Notes: a model not told the origin generated them from the sequence alone. DNA of 64,000 nucleotides from Notospermus geniculatus (GCA_002633025.1 NMRB01000002.1:185696-249695), one strand, 5' to 3'; positions 13,901 through 26,600 are shown, numbered from the stretch's first letter. Numbers and translations are program-made.

Positions 13901-16900
13901 TGGTGAATAACTTGATCAGAAGTACAGCCAAGAGGTATGGCTGTAATGTATGTTCTACCTGGCAAATAATGCAGTTATATACGAATTCTCACACTGATAA
14001 GTGTTCAAAGTTACAAGCCAATTTAATGGGTTTCAAATAACAAGGTATCTTGTGGGGACGGAATAACCTCAGAAAGAATGGGGTAAATAGCTAAATAACT
14101 TGATCAGACTCCGAATAGAAACCATGAGCATTTGATAAGCTATCGAAACTCCCCTGGTAGTAAAGTAAGCAGGAATTTCTCCATGATAGAGATTGCTTTC
14201 AAAGGTCTGACTAATGTAGAGATGATTTGTCCATTTAACACATGTGTGGATGAAGCTATGACAGGAATCCTTCCAACAGAAACTGGTGAATGATATTGGA
14301 GAATAATTCATGGATTACCAAAAGCCTATTAGAGAATGGTATTCATGGAGGTTTGTTTCATCTGAAATGTGCTTCTGTTTTCTGATAGCAAACTCGCTCA
14401 TACATTTTTGCTGATAGGTAATTTAGAGGGATGTGGAATGAATGAGAGGCAGGCAATATTCACAAGAGAAGATAGAGTAGGACTATCAGAAAACATGCTT
14501 GTCCCCTCAACTTTGTTGGGTGGGGCATACTCATGTCCAGATCAGATACCCTACAAGCTGACCCACAAATTAACCCCATTCTAAACAGGAAATATCATGA
14601 TACTCAAGGCTTCAAGGCGGCCAGACTGTTTTGTACCTGCCACACTGATTTATAGACCAAGCATTTTGCTCCCCAGTTGGAAACATGACAGCATGTAGAT
14701 TGCACCTCTCAGATACCAGGACTCACAAAAACATGTGCCAGACCAACAACACATGGTGTTGCGGGCATGTTGGCTTGCCCCTATCTTATCACTTCCAGGC
14801 AGAGGAATCACCACCGGTACACCAACTTGTAACACGATTGGTTGGTTATCACTGTAATTGAGCAACCATAGAACCGACCAATTGCTGCACAGCATTTAGA
14901 TGAGTGGAATGATTGACAGGGAGGCAGTCCTACGGAGGAAATCAAGCCTGTACTGCTATCCATCATCCTGGTGGAATTGTGCCAACTGGAAGTTGCTGGG
15001 GAGGAAAGGCAATCATCAACATACTGTCAATCACCTGACTAAAAACGCCTAATCGGCACACTGACTAAACAACCTATAACCAAAGTAAATGCTGATTTAG
15101 TGACTGGTTCTGGACATGTCATACAACTTTGGATAAGACTACATGCCTGGACATACATTTCAAAGGGTCAGCGTGATGGGAGACAATTGTGAGCCTTTCA
15201 TAACCCTACATCAATGCCAAGGATTGCCAACTACATGTACTGCACATGCTGAAATAAGACTGTCTGTCCTTTCATACAGTCATGACAGTTGCAACGGTCC
15301 AGGAAAACATTTGATAAACCTAGAATCCATAATCCTAAGAGGCACTAACAGAATGTCACAGATAAGGCTGGAATGGCAGGCCACTTGCCAGTACCTCAAA
15401 CCACTCCATAACCACTTGACCGATGATGATAACTCTAACCTTGAGCCAAGAGATGTTTAAAGATGTTTGTGCTATCTTTTTACATGTAGCAGGGAGTGAG
15501 ATCCATTCAGATAAGCCGCACTTCTTTCTATGAAAGCATTGCCATCATGACATGTTAAGTTTTTTGAGTTTAAACCAGACTGTTGAACAATTCCTTAGCC
15601 TAAATTCAGTGCAACATCGGTCTGATATCACATCCAAAACCTTTAAGTCATGATGGAAAAACCATTCATCACACAACTTTTCATGACTACGCAACGGAAA
15701 CAAGGACAAAAGATGGCCCCATTGCCCAGGAAACCATCAAGTAGCCACTCAACACTTGAGATATTATAATATTTTGAACCAGACATGTTGTATGAGGAAT
15801 GGGGCTGCGGGAGACACCACCATCTGCTCACACATATTCTAACAGTACATTAATAATAACAGGAACCAGAGTAATATAAACAGTAAAATGAGAGACTAAA
15901 TAGCTTATTAACTGTAGGTTTTTTGGTGCAATGTAAATGAGCCTAATAGCAATGGAAGTTTTGGCTGTTCGAGGTCAAATAACAATGGGTCATAACCAAA
16001 TACAACAGCAGAATTCAAATTAGCCAACAGTGCCCAATTTCCCAGTTATGACACTGGTTAATTTTACTTCAAATGCATACTGATATACAATAGGGGTAAT
16101 TCCCTTATCATTACTGCGGGTACCAGTTATAGACTATTTCTATAATAGCCAAATTACTTTCATTTGGTCTATGATTCTACTCAAACTACCCGGTATTGCT
16201 GATTGGTCAGGAGAGTCAAGGATCAGACATGTATAAACACATATTTGCAGGCAGACAGTAATGGTTTAACATATCAATGAAGGGTTGAGATAACAATAGA
16301 ACTGTCCACGCTGTGCCCTCATATACTCACCAGCCAGTTGCAACCCAATTCCTCAACAGCCAAATCCAAGAGCTGAAAGACGTCTCAACAACCTCATGAT
16401 AGTGGGCAGCACTACACTGCCATCTATCCTTACCACTTGAAACTACATCTCACAAGCCCGTTTATTTGTGAGCATGACTCCTACCAGAAAGCATATCATC
16501 AAACCGTTCACTGTATCACAAACGAGGACAGCTACCAGCTGTTTGAAGACTGCAGTAACAGAGATAAAGCCAGCAAATAGACTTCGTATGGACTTCAGCA
16601 TCCTCAAATTAACTTCAACTTACCAGTTTTTCTTGGGCAGATTCTTCATCATGATTTGAATCAACATTCAGTGGACCAAAGAACTTGCATTTCTGTTCAT
16701 TATAAGTCAGTGGCACACTTGTGACTTGAGCAATCTTGCATCCAAATCGTCGGAGACAGCAGATCCTGACCAAGGTCTGCCAAAAGAAAATAGCTGAAGA
16801 TTCACTAACAGCACTGGTGGAAAGTTTACTTGTCCACCTCCATCAACTACTGGTATATCTGAATGATTCTTAGCTTCCTAGGGCACTCATCATTAATGGA

Positions 16901-19900
16901 AGCATTGTCACTCACTGTCAATTGGGTCATTAAAACGCCTTGTAATAATCCGAATTTCTTATTGATTCAGTGAACAACCTGATATGTTCAGAAGCCTAGA
17001 TTAGAAGATGTCGTAGGTTTGGTGTGAACTACTAAGGCAGTCATTCCTAAGATTCAGGATACCATTCTTACCTGAAAGTCCCCAACACACTCACCTCATG
17101 TTTCTCATCCAATGGTATCCTATGATTACTGTCAAACTGTAGGCAGTTGTGTACATCTCGAAGAGGCGGCACATTCTGCAGGCTGAGGTCTTCAGAGAGG
17201 GGCTGTGTCTGGGTCCAGTCGATATTGGACGTTTGTTCTAATAACTTCAGGCAATCGTCAGAGGTGCATACATCTGAAGAATGTAACAGAGGGCTGACAC
17301 TTTGAGAAGGTCTCAATCATTTCAAAAGATGGCGAAATGGAAAGAACTGCATTTCTAGCATTCAGGTTTTGGGCACTGAAAGGCCTACCTGGGGTGGCAA
17401 CTTGTTCTTCAGTAGGTAGCATGTTCAAAAGCATTGATAATCTCGTCCATAAAGAATGTGAAGACTGAAATCATGAGAGAAATGGACCAATTAATTCACT
17501 GAAATCCACAACAAGGACCTCTTGATTGCAAAGTGGCGATTTGACTGAGAGTTGAACCATCGTGTGTCCAACAATCTATCACTGCTCTTCCAACATAATG
17601 AGTTCGAGCCACAAGTCCTTTTACCTGAGCACAAGTCTCGATGATGTGATTGTGGCATGTCATCCAATCACAGAACACTTTGATGGTAGGCAGCAGACCT
17701 TCACTTGTGATGATATCAACAAGTTGGCGAAGACGTTGGCCATCAAACTCAGACCTGCAACAAATGAGTAAAATTAACTTGTTTGCATCAAGACAAGGCT
17801 AGTGTCATGTCATTGTGTACTTCACCAAAAAGAGGGTTTATACTAGTATTTCTAGGTATCTGAAGGACACTAGCATCCAGACTCAGTCCAATTATGAGGT
17901 ACTGAATATCATTTTTATATCTTTTTTGATTTAATTTGAAAGGGAAGAGAAACCTGTCGATCACACTATCAAGGCTTTCATCACTACTGGCATCAGCGTC
18001 TTGTTCACTTTCAGTTGGCAAGCTGGAGTTCTCTGAAATAAACAGCAAATCATTCTGTTGATGCTTATCTTGATAACATATTGGGCTGCTAAGACTGGTG
18101 AAAACCACAAGTTTCTGATTCTGAACTGAAGTTCGAAGCAAGTGGTGAACATGTATCTTCGTAAGGCTTACCTGTATCAGTTGGCTGCAGACTGCCCTCT
18201 GTGTCCGTTTCAATGTTGAAGTTAGCAAGCTTCATAGCGAGCTCTTCCACATATTTACTCTCAGGGTCTTCAGCAAATCCTTAAAGGTTAGATATATGAC
18301 AATGAGACTTCATTACAGAAGTCACACTAGAAAGACTGAATGACTCAAGGTTGTAACTGAAGTTTTAGGGAAGTAAGCAACTAGCATCACAACAGTGGAC
18401 TATGCAGGGCAGGTTGCAAGACAGGAAACACCAAGTCCTTACCTGGGGGGATAGTCACCTGCTTTCGCCCCTGAACCACATCTTGACACATTTCGAACTC
18501 GAGGAAATCATCTTGATCTTTCTGGCTCGAGAGATGACCGAATCGAATATGTGGCAGATAGTCAGAATTATTGAAAAACTCATTCGAGTATGCTTGGAGG
18601 GAACTCTCGACAGATTCTCGTGTGATGTCAAAAACCCTGTCGGTGCCGAAAGGATTTTTTGGAAGATCGTCATCAAAAGTCCCGAAGAAGGCAAACTCAT
18701 TGATGGGACTTAGATTGGCAGAAAGGATATCCTGGTGATTTGAGCCAGTTGTTTCTGGAGCACCAGAGTGGGCAAACCCTGGTCTGAGTTCCTGGCTCTC
18801 CATGAGGTGGTCGCTGTCGTTGGAAGAGTCCGACTCGCCGAGGTAGTCCAGGGGCTCATCTTCCTCTGAATCACTGAACATTGCATCAAATTGAATATCA
18901 CCATCTGAAAGAGGTTATTATTCAGTAATGGAAATGGCACTTCCAGTCAGGGCTAAACACTAAACTGAGGATGAGCGAGGCTTGGACACGCAGGATGTGT
19001 GCCAAATGGAAAACTCTTTGTTGATGGAGGAATGATATGGTACATGTACCTAGATCTGAGTCAATCTCCAAGTCATCACTCTCCCCACTTCTTCTGCGTC
19101 GTCTCCGCTCTAGTCTCTGTAGCATCAACTTTTTCTTCTGAAAATAAGGGAATAGGCCATAATTGAAGGTGTTCTGGTACCCAAGGGACTGTGCACAGTG
19201 AAAACTCAATTCCACTTATTATGTTAGTAACTAAGAGAACATGGAATGCCACAAACCTTAGATAACTTTTCACTTTCATCACGGTTATCTTTCTTCTCTG
19301 AGGATTCATCTTGATCAGCCTCCAGACCTTTCCATTTCACCTCATCCACGAAATCAACATGGCGATCATTTCTGCTTGGTGACTCCGACTCGGATGAATT
19401 TGAATGAACAGGACTCTCAGCAGCTAGTTCTTTCCGTGGGTTCTCTGCTTCATAAATAGCTGTTTGAAGGCGACTGACCACATGATTCAGAACATGCGAG
19501 AACAGGGCAAGACTGAAAGCGATGGCTGCAGTTATGAAGTCTGAACCTGGAAGGGTAAAGAATGAAGGCAAAGTTACAGAACACTGAAAAAGTTGGTCAC
19601 AGATGAGGTCCAAATGGCTCTTTGTTGGTACTCAGTGAAGTCTAATTCTCCAGTGCGGTAGATTTTTCTCTTACCAGATATGTTCAGATTGTGTACTGTC
19701 ATGATGCACATGATGACCATCTTGAACACAATATCATTATCCAGATATGGCACTTTTTCATTGTTATGCAACTCATCGATGAAACCATTCAGGGCATTCT
19801 GAGGAGGCTGGTAGTACATGCATAGATTGAAATCCTGTAAAGTTGTTTGGCAGCATTCCTGGAGCTCCTTGTTCTCCAAGCTAGATGAAATAACAAATAA

Positions 19901-22900
19901 AGCATTGGTAAATACTTTACACCAGCAAAACACAAAATAAATGTACCTTTTAAACTGAACGACATTACCATTTGCTATTGGTTAAGGAAGTCACTTGCTC
20001 AATGTGACTTATGTCAGGACAGACAAAATGCATAGGAAGCTTATGACCACACTCTTTTTGTAGTTTATTCTGTTTATCTAATCATGTACAGACTAGTGTC
20101 ATCTCTTGAGGAGAAGGAATTTTGAACTAAGACTGTGAAGGATTGGACTACCTACTTCTGTGTGTTAAAATGAAAGACATCCAGTAGATACATGAATTCA
20201 ACAATGCAGCGCTTTATATCTTTGTATCTGAAATAAAAAATGTATACCTAGAGTAGGAATGATGTTTGATGTTCTGAGATTTAAAGTCGTACCGGTACAA
20301 GAATAGCAGGTTTCACTTCATACATAAACGAGAACTACATGTTAGAAAGTTTCAACACATTCTGATTCAACAACAAACATCAATCGAGAGTCGTCCTGCC
20401 TAATAACCCAGACTTCGCCCAATAACCCAGGCACCGCTATCAGTGCCAACACTTGTTTGTAACGAACCTCTGTTGTTCAGGGGGTAGATCTCTAGGGGAG
20501 CTCTGAGAAACTTCCGTATATCTCTTCCTGTTCTTCTCAAACAAACGCTTCATGTTGCCCTGGGCACCTTCAAAGCTTGTGTCGCACAACAGACTGCAAA
20601 TGTAAGAGAAGAATACTAAAATAGAAGGTTATATCAACACTACAGACTTTATTCTTAGGACAAGGATTGAAACTAAGATATTGTAATTTCTGGTCACATG
20701 TTGAAGCAATCACCTACCATCTCATGTAAAAATATGCAGCTGTACAGTTATAATATGATGATCCAGCTAGAGTACCGAGTTGGTTGTGTGGCATCCCAGT
20801 ATCAGGGAAGAGGGCAAGGGCTTGGTAGTAGTAACGCCGTGAGAGAATCCGGCTCTTGATGCCATCCAGTTCCTGCTGATAACGTGCTGGAAGGAGAATA
20901 GAATGACATCATGGCCGATGGACATCTCAGACACCAATGATCACTGATCACCATTTATGGATTTTCTTGTTATACATGTAGATTGAAAGGGTAGCAGGGT
21001 CCACTGATACTGATAATAGCTTAGCAACCAAAACAACCATTAGAAGGTAAAGTGGACAACAAATATAGTCCTAGATGATGTTTTATAAATATTTCTTTAC
21101 CAATATCGCCAAGGTAGATAAGACATCGGTGACAAGCACGTTTAGCCCATTCGAGGATCTTTGGTGCAACCTCATGTTTCTTGACTTGGTGCGATTTCTT
21201 GTCTGAAAAATCGTTCACAATTCTGGAAACACCACATCATTTCTAGTAAACAAATGATAAACCTAAGCCAATCTAGCATCAGTATTGAAAGAATCAACTT
21301 TGAAGGGATCTGCTCCCTATTTGAGGTAAAACAACTACACAATCAATCCAGAACTTGTAACGGAGACATCAGTTCAGACATACTGGTACCAAATATGGAC
21401 AAAATGCTTACAGTACTACTATAAAACTCTCCCATATACTTACATGACCTGGGCTCAGGGACAAAGCAAAGGTCAATGGTGTCATCAAGCCTGATCTCAT
21501 ACTGGTATTGAAGGCGTAACAGGAGGTGATGATAGTATCCAGTAGCGGCAGCCAGATGGGTCCTTACAGCACATTCTAAACCACTGTTACTGTGAAGTTG
21601 CTGGAATGAAGAACTCATTCAGTACAAAAGGACAGTAACTGCATAAAATTTCCTGTTAATTCTCACAACAAGATATATCCAGATTCACCCAGAGGTGGTG
21701 TATTCTACATGGCTCACTGTTCCTCAAGTTTACCTTTCTGTTGTGCTTTGCAAGCTGTATGATGTCATAGAAAACCTTCCTCCATAATAATTCCTCTGCT
21801 CTGCGGCCATATTCAGTTGGGTTGTAGAACATCAACCGTTCACAGTAGTCTTTTAGTCTGAAGTGGAAGGATTGGACTCGGTCATATGATCGACTGTGAA
21901 AAAATGACAACCGACATCAATCAAGGCCCTATGACATTCCATTAGGCCTACTCAAGTTGTAGCAATGTAGGTCTCTATTATTAAACTAAGACTAAGAGAC
22001 CGGACGCTCATCTTTACCTTTGACTCTTCCTTACCTGTTGCGATATCCTATGGCCTCTGGAAGGAAGACATCTCGATAAGCTTTCTTGTGTGTAAGGAGT
22101 TCATCAAGTTTCCGAATGCAGTCAAGGGCTGCTCTGAAACGAAAGTGTTTGGAATAAGTTTCTGACGTCATGGATGTAGGCCTATTAACAATGAAAATAT
22201 TGTATTATCATTGTTTTCGCCAGAGAGGGGTACACTGTTCAGGGAGTATGTCCCCTCCTTAAAAGGTCAAAATTTGTGTTTTTGACCAAGAATTCTGTCA
22301 AATTTTCTCTTTGTCCCCCCCCCTTAAAAAATTCCTGGCAGAAACGCACAGTGACAAGTGCAGCCAAAGAATACGAACGATATGACACACCGAAATACAT
22401 GATAGATGGATGGATGTGACGAATTTTTATGACATTTTTGACTGACTGATTGATCATTTGATCATCATCATGATGTCACCTCTTCTTGCTTTGCATAACC
22501 TCTGATGCCTTTACAGTAGGCCCTAGGCCTAGAATTAGAATTAAGTTTATTGTGCCTTATAAAATACATGAGATTTCACATCGGCTAGAAATACAATAAA
22601 CCTGTGCATAGTGCAACATTAACAAGAATAGATTACATGTATAGGCCTAGAGGGAAAAGATGTAGGCCTAGGCCCTACGGCAAAGTAAGAGGGATCTGTC
22701 TCTGGAATGTACCCTCCTCGCCACAGCCACACAGGACAGTTGAGTTGGAAGAAAAGTGCTGATCCACCCAGAGACCCACTCACCCACACTCATGCAATCA
22801 TTTTTAGCCTACAAACGCATCGATCTGAGGGCCTCAACCACGTGGCCGGCGTGCAACAGCAGGGCCCCCACCATCTGCCATGCACACAGACAGGCCTTGA

Positions 22901-24224
22901 CATGCTTGACGACGGCGCGCCGAACCACAGGCCCTTGTGAAGTTGTGTGTGGGGCCTAGCTACGGTAAACCAAGTGGGTACCCATAAAAATAGACAAGGC
23001 TGGAAACATCTACAATTCCTGTACATTGATATGCGTCCCGGCTCCCGAGTGACCGCCGTTCCAGACTGCCGTTCGCCTCCCTCCGTGCATCTCAAGCAGC
23101 CAACCACGCGGGAGGGAGGTGAACGGCAGTCTGGAACGGCGGTCACTCGGGAGCCGGGACGCATATCAATGTACAGGAATTGTAGATGTTTCCAGCCTTG
23201 TCTATTTTTATGGGTACCCACTTGGTTTACCGTAGCTAGGCCCCACACACAACTTCACAAGGGCCTGTGGCCGAACAAACATGCGAATGCCGGCATGCCG
23301 GAATGACTGGCAAGTGGCATCCTCACCGGTAGACCGAAAACTCCGGTCTCCGAACATAACACAGATGTTATGATTCTACGACCGGATACAACCTGCCTAT
23401 TCCACACGGGACTAGTGTATAACGAAAATTTGCATATCAATTAGTCAAACACGCCGCACTTTTATTGTGAATATCTCGAAAACCTACAGTGGAAATCGCT
23501 TTTAACACCAAATATTTGTAATGTTCATATTAAACATTAGGTGACTGGACCATTTTGATTGTAATCTGACCAGAACACATAGGTTTAATTTCTTTTTTTC
23601 GACGCGATCTTGCATTGCGCCGAACTTGGCTGCCATTAATGTTTTGATGACGTCACTTTCGGCGTTGGCCTCGCCTGTCAACGGAAATCGCCGAGTGTTT
23701 CCGATTGCTCAAACGCGCCTTCTGCGCATGCGCATTGGCGAAAGTTGATTCTTTTGGTGACGAAGAAACATCCGATAATTATATTAATTATGCAGATGAG
23801 CTCGACCTTTCGAACCATCAACTCCCATGTGACCTTTCGATGCGGAAGTCAACAAACCAATGTACAGTGCGATGTACAGGGATATGGCGGCGTGTTTTTA
23901 CTGCCCTTCAAATTTCGGATTTTAAAGACCTTAAAAGTTGGCCGATTTTTTGGTGAACGGTATGAATGTCATCTAGAATATTGGAAGTTCACGACAGGAT
24001 ACTTTTTAAATGATGTCCTGCTCCCAGAGCTTCACAAGCAGTGAAAACATTCCGCCCTTCTCAGCGGTGCGGATTTCCCGTACAGAACGGCATAGCCTGA
24101 ATCACGACGTAGAATATCCCAAATATTCGAAGTCGTGAGTTTCGTGACTACCTCACCGGTAAAGCCTCTTGGATTTATCAGCCTCTTGTTTGCCTTCAGG
24201 TAGTTTTGCCGACACTTTTTTCAT
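4930..24224 (-). CDS. SMG5: SMG5, nonsense-mediated mRNA decay factor (24 coding exons, complete)
   Basis: SMG5 works with SMG7 to bind phosphorylated UPF1, recruit phosphatase and decay enzymes, and recycle UPF1 in nonsense-mediated decay. Coding exons, 5' to 3': 24157-24224, 22035-22133, 21734-21857, 21444-21600, 21101-21202, 20718-20886, 20468-20593, 20156-20227, 19675-19880, 19257-19546, 19050-19137, 18443-18904, 18172-18279, 17954-18032, 17625-17754, 17389-17464, 17095-17273, 16624-16776, 7109-7168, 5966-6122, 5597-5687, 5420-5500, 5087-5244, 4930-5000. They total 3306 nt, 1101 residues, with consistent phases; human SMG5 is about 1016. The N-terminal 14-3-3-like/helical region (about 1-480) shows EYGRRAEELLWRKVFYDIIQ and ACHRCLIYLGDI; an acidic Ser/Asp/Glu-rich linker covers about 430-715; the C-terminal PIN-like domain (about 915-1090) has EVSQLEGSL, FIIIIPL and FKKGNRYVR. 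The start follows an in-frame TAG four codons upstream. The first exon ends KSKRLYR, as in other SMG5 proteins. Seen: exons and motifs. Known: role of the family. Confidence 0.95.
10814..10814. other. Single unresolved base (N)
   Basis: One N interrupts the SMG5 intron. At the three single-N positions further right the sequence on the far side repeats sequence on the near side. I see no such repeat here, so this may be a simple ambiguous base or a join of unknown size. Confidence 0.6.
13625..13753. repeat. Short fold-back (MITE-like) element
   Basis: The ends are inverted copies: gggccgaccacatagaaagtc on the left and gactttctgtgcggtcggccc on the right, with two mismatches. Inside them a second inverted pair (cctatcggcgg and ctgccgatagg) surrounds an AT-rich centre. 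The size of 129 bp and nested symmetry suggest a non-autonomous DNA element inside the SMG5 intron. I could not define a target-site duplication with confidence. Confidence 0.6.
22925..23270. repeat. 346-bp near-perfect palindrome, probable fold-back mobile element
   Basis: The left arm 22925-23084 and right arm 23111-23270 are 160 nt each and are inverted copies with a single mismatch that I can see. A 26-nt spacer lies between them. The pentamer CCGAA directly precedes the left arm (22920-22924) and directly follows the right arm (23271-23275), as expected for a target-site duplication. It lies in SMG5 intron 1. No transposase is encoded, so it is most simply a non-autonomous element. If transcribed it would form a very long RNA hairpin. 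Confidence 0.75.
23648..23734. promoter_or_regulatory. CRE and NRF1-type sites in a CpG-bearing segment
   Basis: A complete cAMP-response element TGACGTCA lies at 23648-23655, and the palindrome TGCGCATGCGCA, matching the NRF1 consensus, lies at 23723-23734, followed at once by ATTGG, an inverted CCAAT box. Such clusters are typical of housekeeping promoters in animals. The segment is about 0.45 kb inside SMG5 relative to the annotated ATG at 24224, so it could be an alternative SMG5 promoter or the start of a plus-strand transcript. Function is inferred from motifs only. Confidence 0.45.
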
Positions 24225-24690
24225 GCTGTGCTACTGCACAAACATCAGATTTCAATGCATAGCGTGTTTCAACAACTAAAACTGGACATTTATGTTCTAA
24301 ATAGCAAGTTTATTGAGCATTTTTCAGGAAATTTCGATCCCGTCAGCCATGTCAGCGTCACCATTTTTCTCGTCTGCATATCCACTTGATGGACCAATTC
24401 CGTACGTACCGTGAATCCTTCGACGTCTTTGCACCGGAGAGCGTGTCGCTGGTCTAGGCTAATGTGTTTTGTTATTCCTCAACTTTGTACTCCATGAAAG
24501 GGCTACGGCAGAATAACTGGCATTTTCTATGGGCTAGATTCCTACACCCATGGGACTACGATATCCCACCGATCAATCAGCTGCGGCATTCGAGGGGGAG
24601 ATGTCCTGGGGACGTCCTAGAGGGGCAGAAGTCCGGGCCCTAGCGAACAGGATTTTGTTCCTGAGCGCTGAAACGCTGGCGCACCGGAAC

Positions 24691-24860
24691 GCCCAGTCGC
24701 CGCGTCTAGGAACATGATTTTCTTGTTCCGTGGCGCCAGTTTAACAGCGCTAACATTTTATTGGCGCTCTGGGACAGTTCGCCCGTCGCCGCGTCTTGGA
24801 ACATGATTTTTTTGTTCCGTGGCGCCAGTTTTACACCGCTAATATATTTGTTGGCAAATG
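24691..24860. repeat. Two-copy tandem repeat, unit about 87 bp
   Basis: The segment starting agtcgccgcgtctaggaaca near 24695 recurs near 24784, and both copies contain ttccgtggcgccagttt. The tggcgccag core also appears in the dispersed repeats near 31.2 and 43.7 kb. Confidence 0.65.
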
Positions 24861-24914
24861 GAATTAGCTTAGGGATGCTAATTAAATTCAAAATGTACGC
24901 CCCTCCCCGAGCTA

Positions 24915-26250
24915 GGACTGCTCTGCTAAAGTCGTTCCATATACCAAAATGAAATGCAGGTTTCCGTTTTATACCACGCCGACCTCTTGACCCCGTCTGC
25001 ATATCATTATCACTCGGAATTGCCGATCTGCCCCGAATGATTCCGAGCAAAATGGGAATTATTGCCAGTACTTTTGTCTAGAACGTCATCTTTATGTCGT
25101 AACCCGCGTGAATTCCGAATAGTAACGATGATTTGAACCAATGGGAACGTTTGTTTTTGTTTACATCTTGCACGTGGGCATAAGAAATGTGACGGACATT
25201 GGATTTCAAAAATTATGCTGCAACCAGCGTCATTTGGGCGATTTTCAGATTGAATCCGCGATAGATGGGAGACAGACGTCTTCAACAGAATGAACATTTT
25301 CAGTTACCCCCTTTTAATTCAGCGGGAGGGCCTTTGTTGATTTCCGAAGATAGGCTGGTTGATGGTAAAATGGGAGCCACCACTGTCTATCTTGGCCACG
25401 CTACTTGCTAAACCTTGAAATAGCCAATGTGTGGATCTTTTTGCCGTCATAAACAAATTGATGATAAATAAAAAGGCAGTTTCCAGAGTGTTTGCGAATT
25501 TTCGACCCCAACCGGGGTCTTCTTCAGGCTGGTACTTTACAATCCGAAACTCTAGAACAGACACATAAACAAATTGACAGCATCTTGGTTTGGCACAAAG
25601 CCCCTTTGGAATCGTTCCAGTGATACTGTAGCGTAACTGGCACTGTAAATAAATGCTCTGCTAAGGTCGTTCCATATACCAAAATGAAATTCAGGTCTCC
25701 GTTTTATACCACGCCGACCTCTTGACCCCCGTCTGCACATCATTATCACTCGGAATTGCCGATCTGCCCCGAATAATGCCGAGCAAAATAGGAAATATTG
25801 TCACTGCCTTTGCCTAGAATTACGTCACCTATAGTATCGCCGTAATCGTGGTTCCGAGTAGTGACGATCATTTCAGCCAATGGGAACGTTTGTTTATGTT
25901 TACATCTTGCACGTGGGTATAAGAAATGCGATGGAAATTGGATTTCAAAGATTATGCTTCAACCAGCGTCATTTGGGCGAATTTTCAGATTGACTCCGCT
26001 GTAGACTATAGAGTGGAGACAGACGTCTTCAACAGAATGAACATTTTCAGTTACCCCCTTTTAATTCAGCGGGAGGGCCTTCGTTGATTTCCGAAGATAG
26101 TCTGGTTGATGGTAAAATGGGAGCCACCACTGTCTATCTTGGCCACGCTACTTGCTAAACCTTGAAATAGCAAATGTGTGGATCTTTTTGCCGTCATAAA
26201 CAAATTGACAGCATCTTGGATTGGCACAAAGCCCCTTTGTAATCGCTCCA
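24915..26250. repeat. Direct duplication of about 0.6-0.7 kb
   Basis: The segment starting at about 24915 (tcgttccatataccaaaatg) recurs from about 25660 and both run to the shared motif agcatcttgg..ttggcacaaag near 25580 and 26210. Copy 1 carries an extra piece at about 25447-25563, bounded by a repeated cataaacaaattga, absent from copy 2. It looks like a degenerate repeated element or local tandem duplication. No coding capacity is recognised. Confidence 0.75.
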
Positions 26251-26313
26251 CGGTAAAAGAAGGTTTACCACGGTGAAAGCCACTTATACCATGGTAAACT
26301 GTCCTTTACCGTG
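26249..26313. repeat. Small imperfect palindrome (CACGGTAAA...TTTACCGTG)
   Basis: Several inverted versions of the same short word (cacggtaaa, ggtttaccacgg, ccatggtaaac, tttaccgtg) lie within 65 bp. It sits about 0.2 kb upstream of the likely CH25H-like promoter and may be a small transposon remnant. Confidence 0.5.
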
Positions 26314-26520
26314 CGATTTTCATAATAGGGGTACAAACTGATGCTGTTACCATTAGTAGCTTGCAGTAAATACTCCATCGTGTGTCACAGGTTCAACAGA
26401 AAGGCGCATATGGTCGCCACTCTCGAGTTGGCAAATTTGATAAGACAAAACATTCACAGCTTGTAATGATATCACGGACACGTACATGCCTTGAATAGGG
26501 ACGAGGCTTGGCCCAGGGAC

Positions 26521-26527
26521 TATAAAT
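26521..26527 (+). promoter_or_regulatory. TATA box of the CH25H-like gene
   Basis: TATAAAT lies 80 bases before the ATG at 26601, which leaves room for a short 5' leader with no intron. Vertebrate CH25H is also intronless and strongly inducible. Regulation is not visible here beyond the box itself. Confidence 0.55.
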
Positions 26528-26600
26528 TGTGGTCAACCAGCCAGATATCACCGTACAGCAACAATCCGAGTAGACCTTCGTCGGTGATAGACTGACAACG

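Larger units (their letters stand above)
7169..16623 (-). other. 9.4-kb SMG5 intron (between coding exons 18 and 19)
   Basis: The flanking exons end in EKL and start with ADIEARRN, which join directly as in homologues, so nothing coding is missing between them. The intron holds AT-rich sequence, a fold-back element at 13625-13753 and one unresolved base at 10814. The open frames inside, including one of 148 codons at 12812-13258, show no recognisable domain and no exon chain. I see no RNA gene. Confidence 0.8.
22134..24156 (-). other. SMG5 intron 1, with palindrome and promoter-like segment
   Basis: This intron separates the 68-nt first coding exon from exon 2. It contains the 346-bp palindrome at 22925-23270 and, around 23640-23740, a CpG-bearing stretch with a full CRE and an NRF1-type site. 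A plus-strand open frame at 23745-24044 has no recognisable similarity and I do not call it a gene. Confidence 0.7.
24225..26600. other. Intergenic region between divergent SMG5 and CH25H-like genes
   Basis: The two genes point away from each other, so this 2.4-kb stretch must hold both promoters. It is rich in repeats: a roughly 87-bp tandem duplication near 24.7-24.86 kb, a 0.6-0.7-kb direct duplication between 24.9 and 26.25 kb, and a small palindrome at 26249-26313. The open frames here lie inside the duplicated sequence and have no recognisable domain. Confidence 0.7.

Noticed and set aside
22790-23306. Two overlapping open frames of 152 and 119 codons with nearly the same peptide
   Set aside because: They are the same sequence read on both arms of the palindrome. 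There is no domain and no exon structure.
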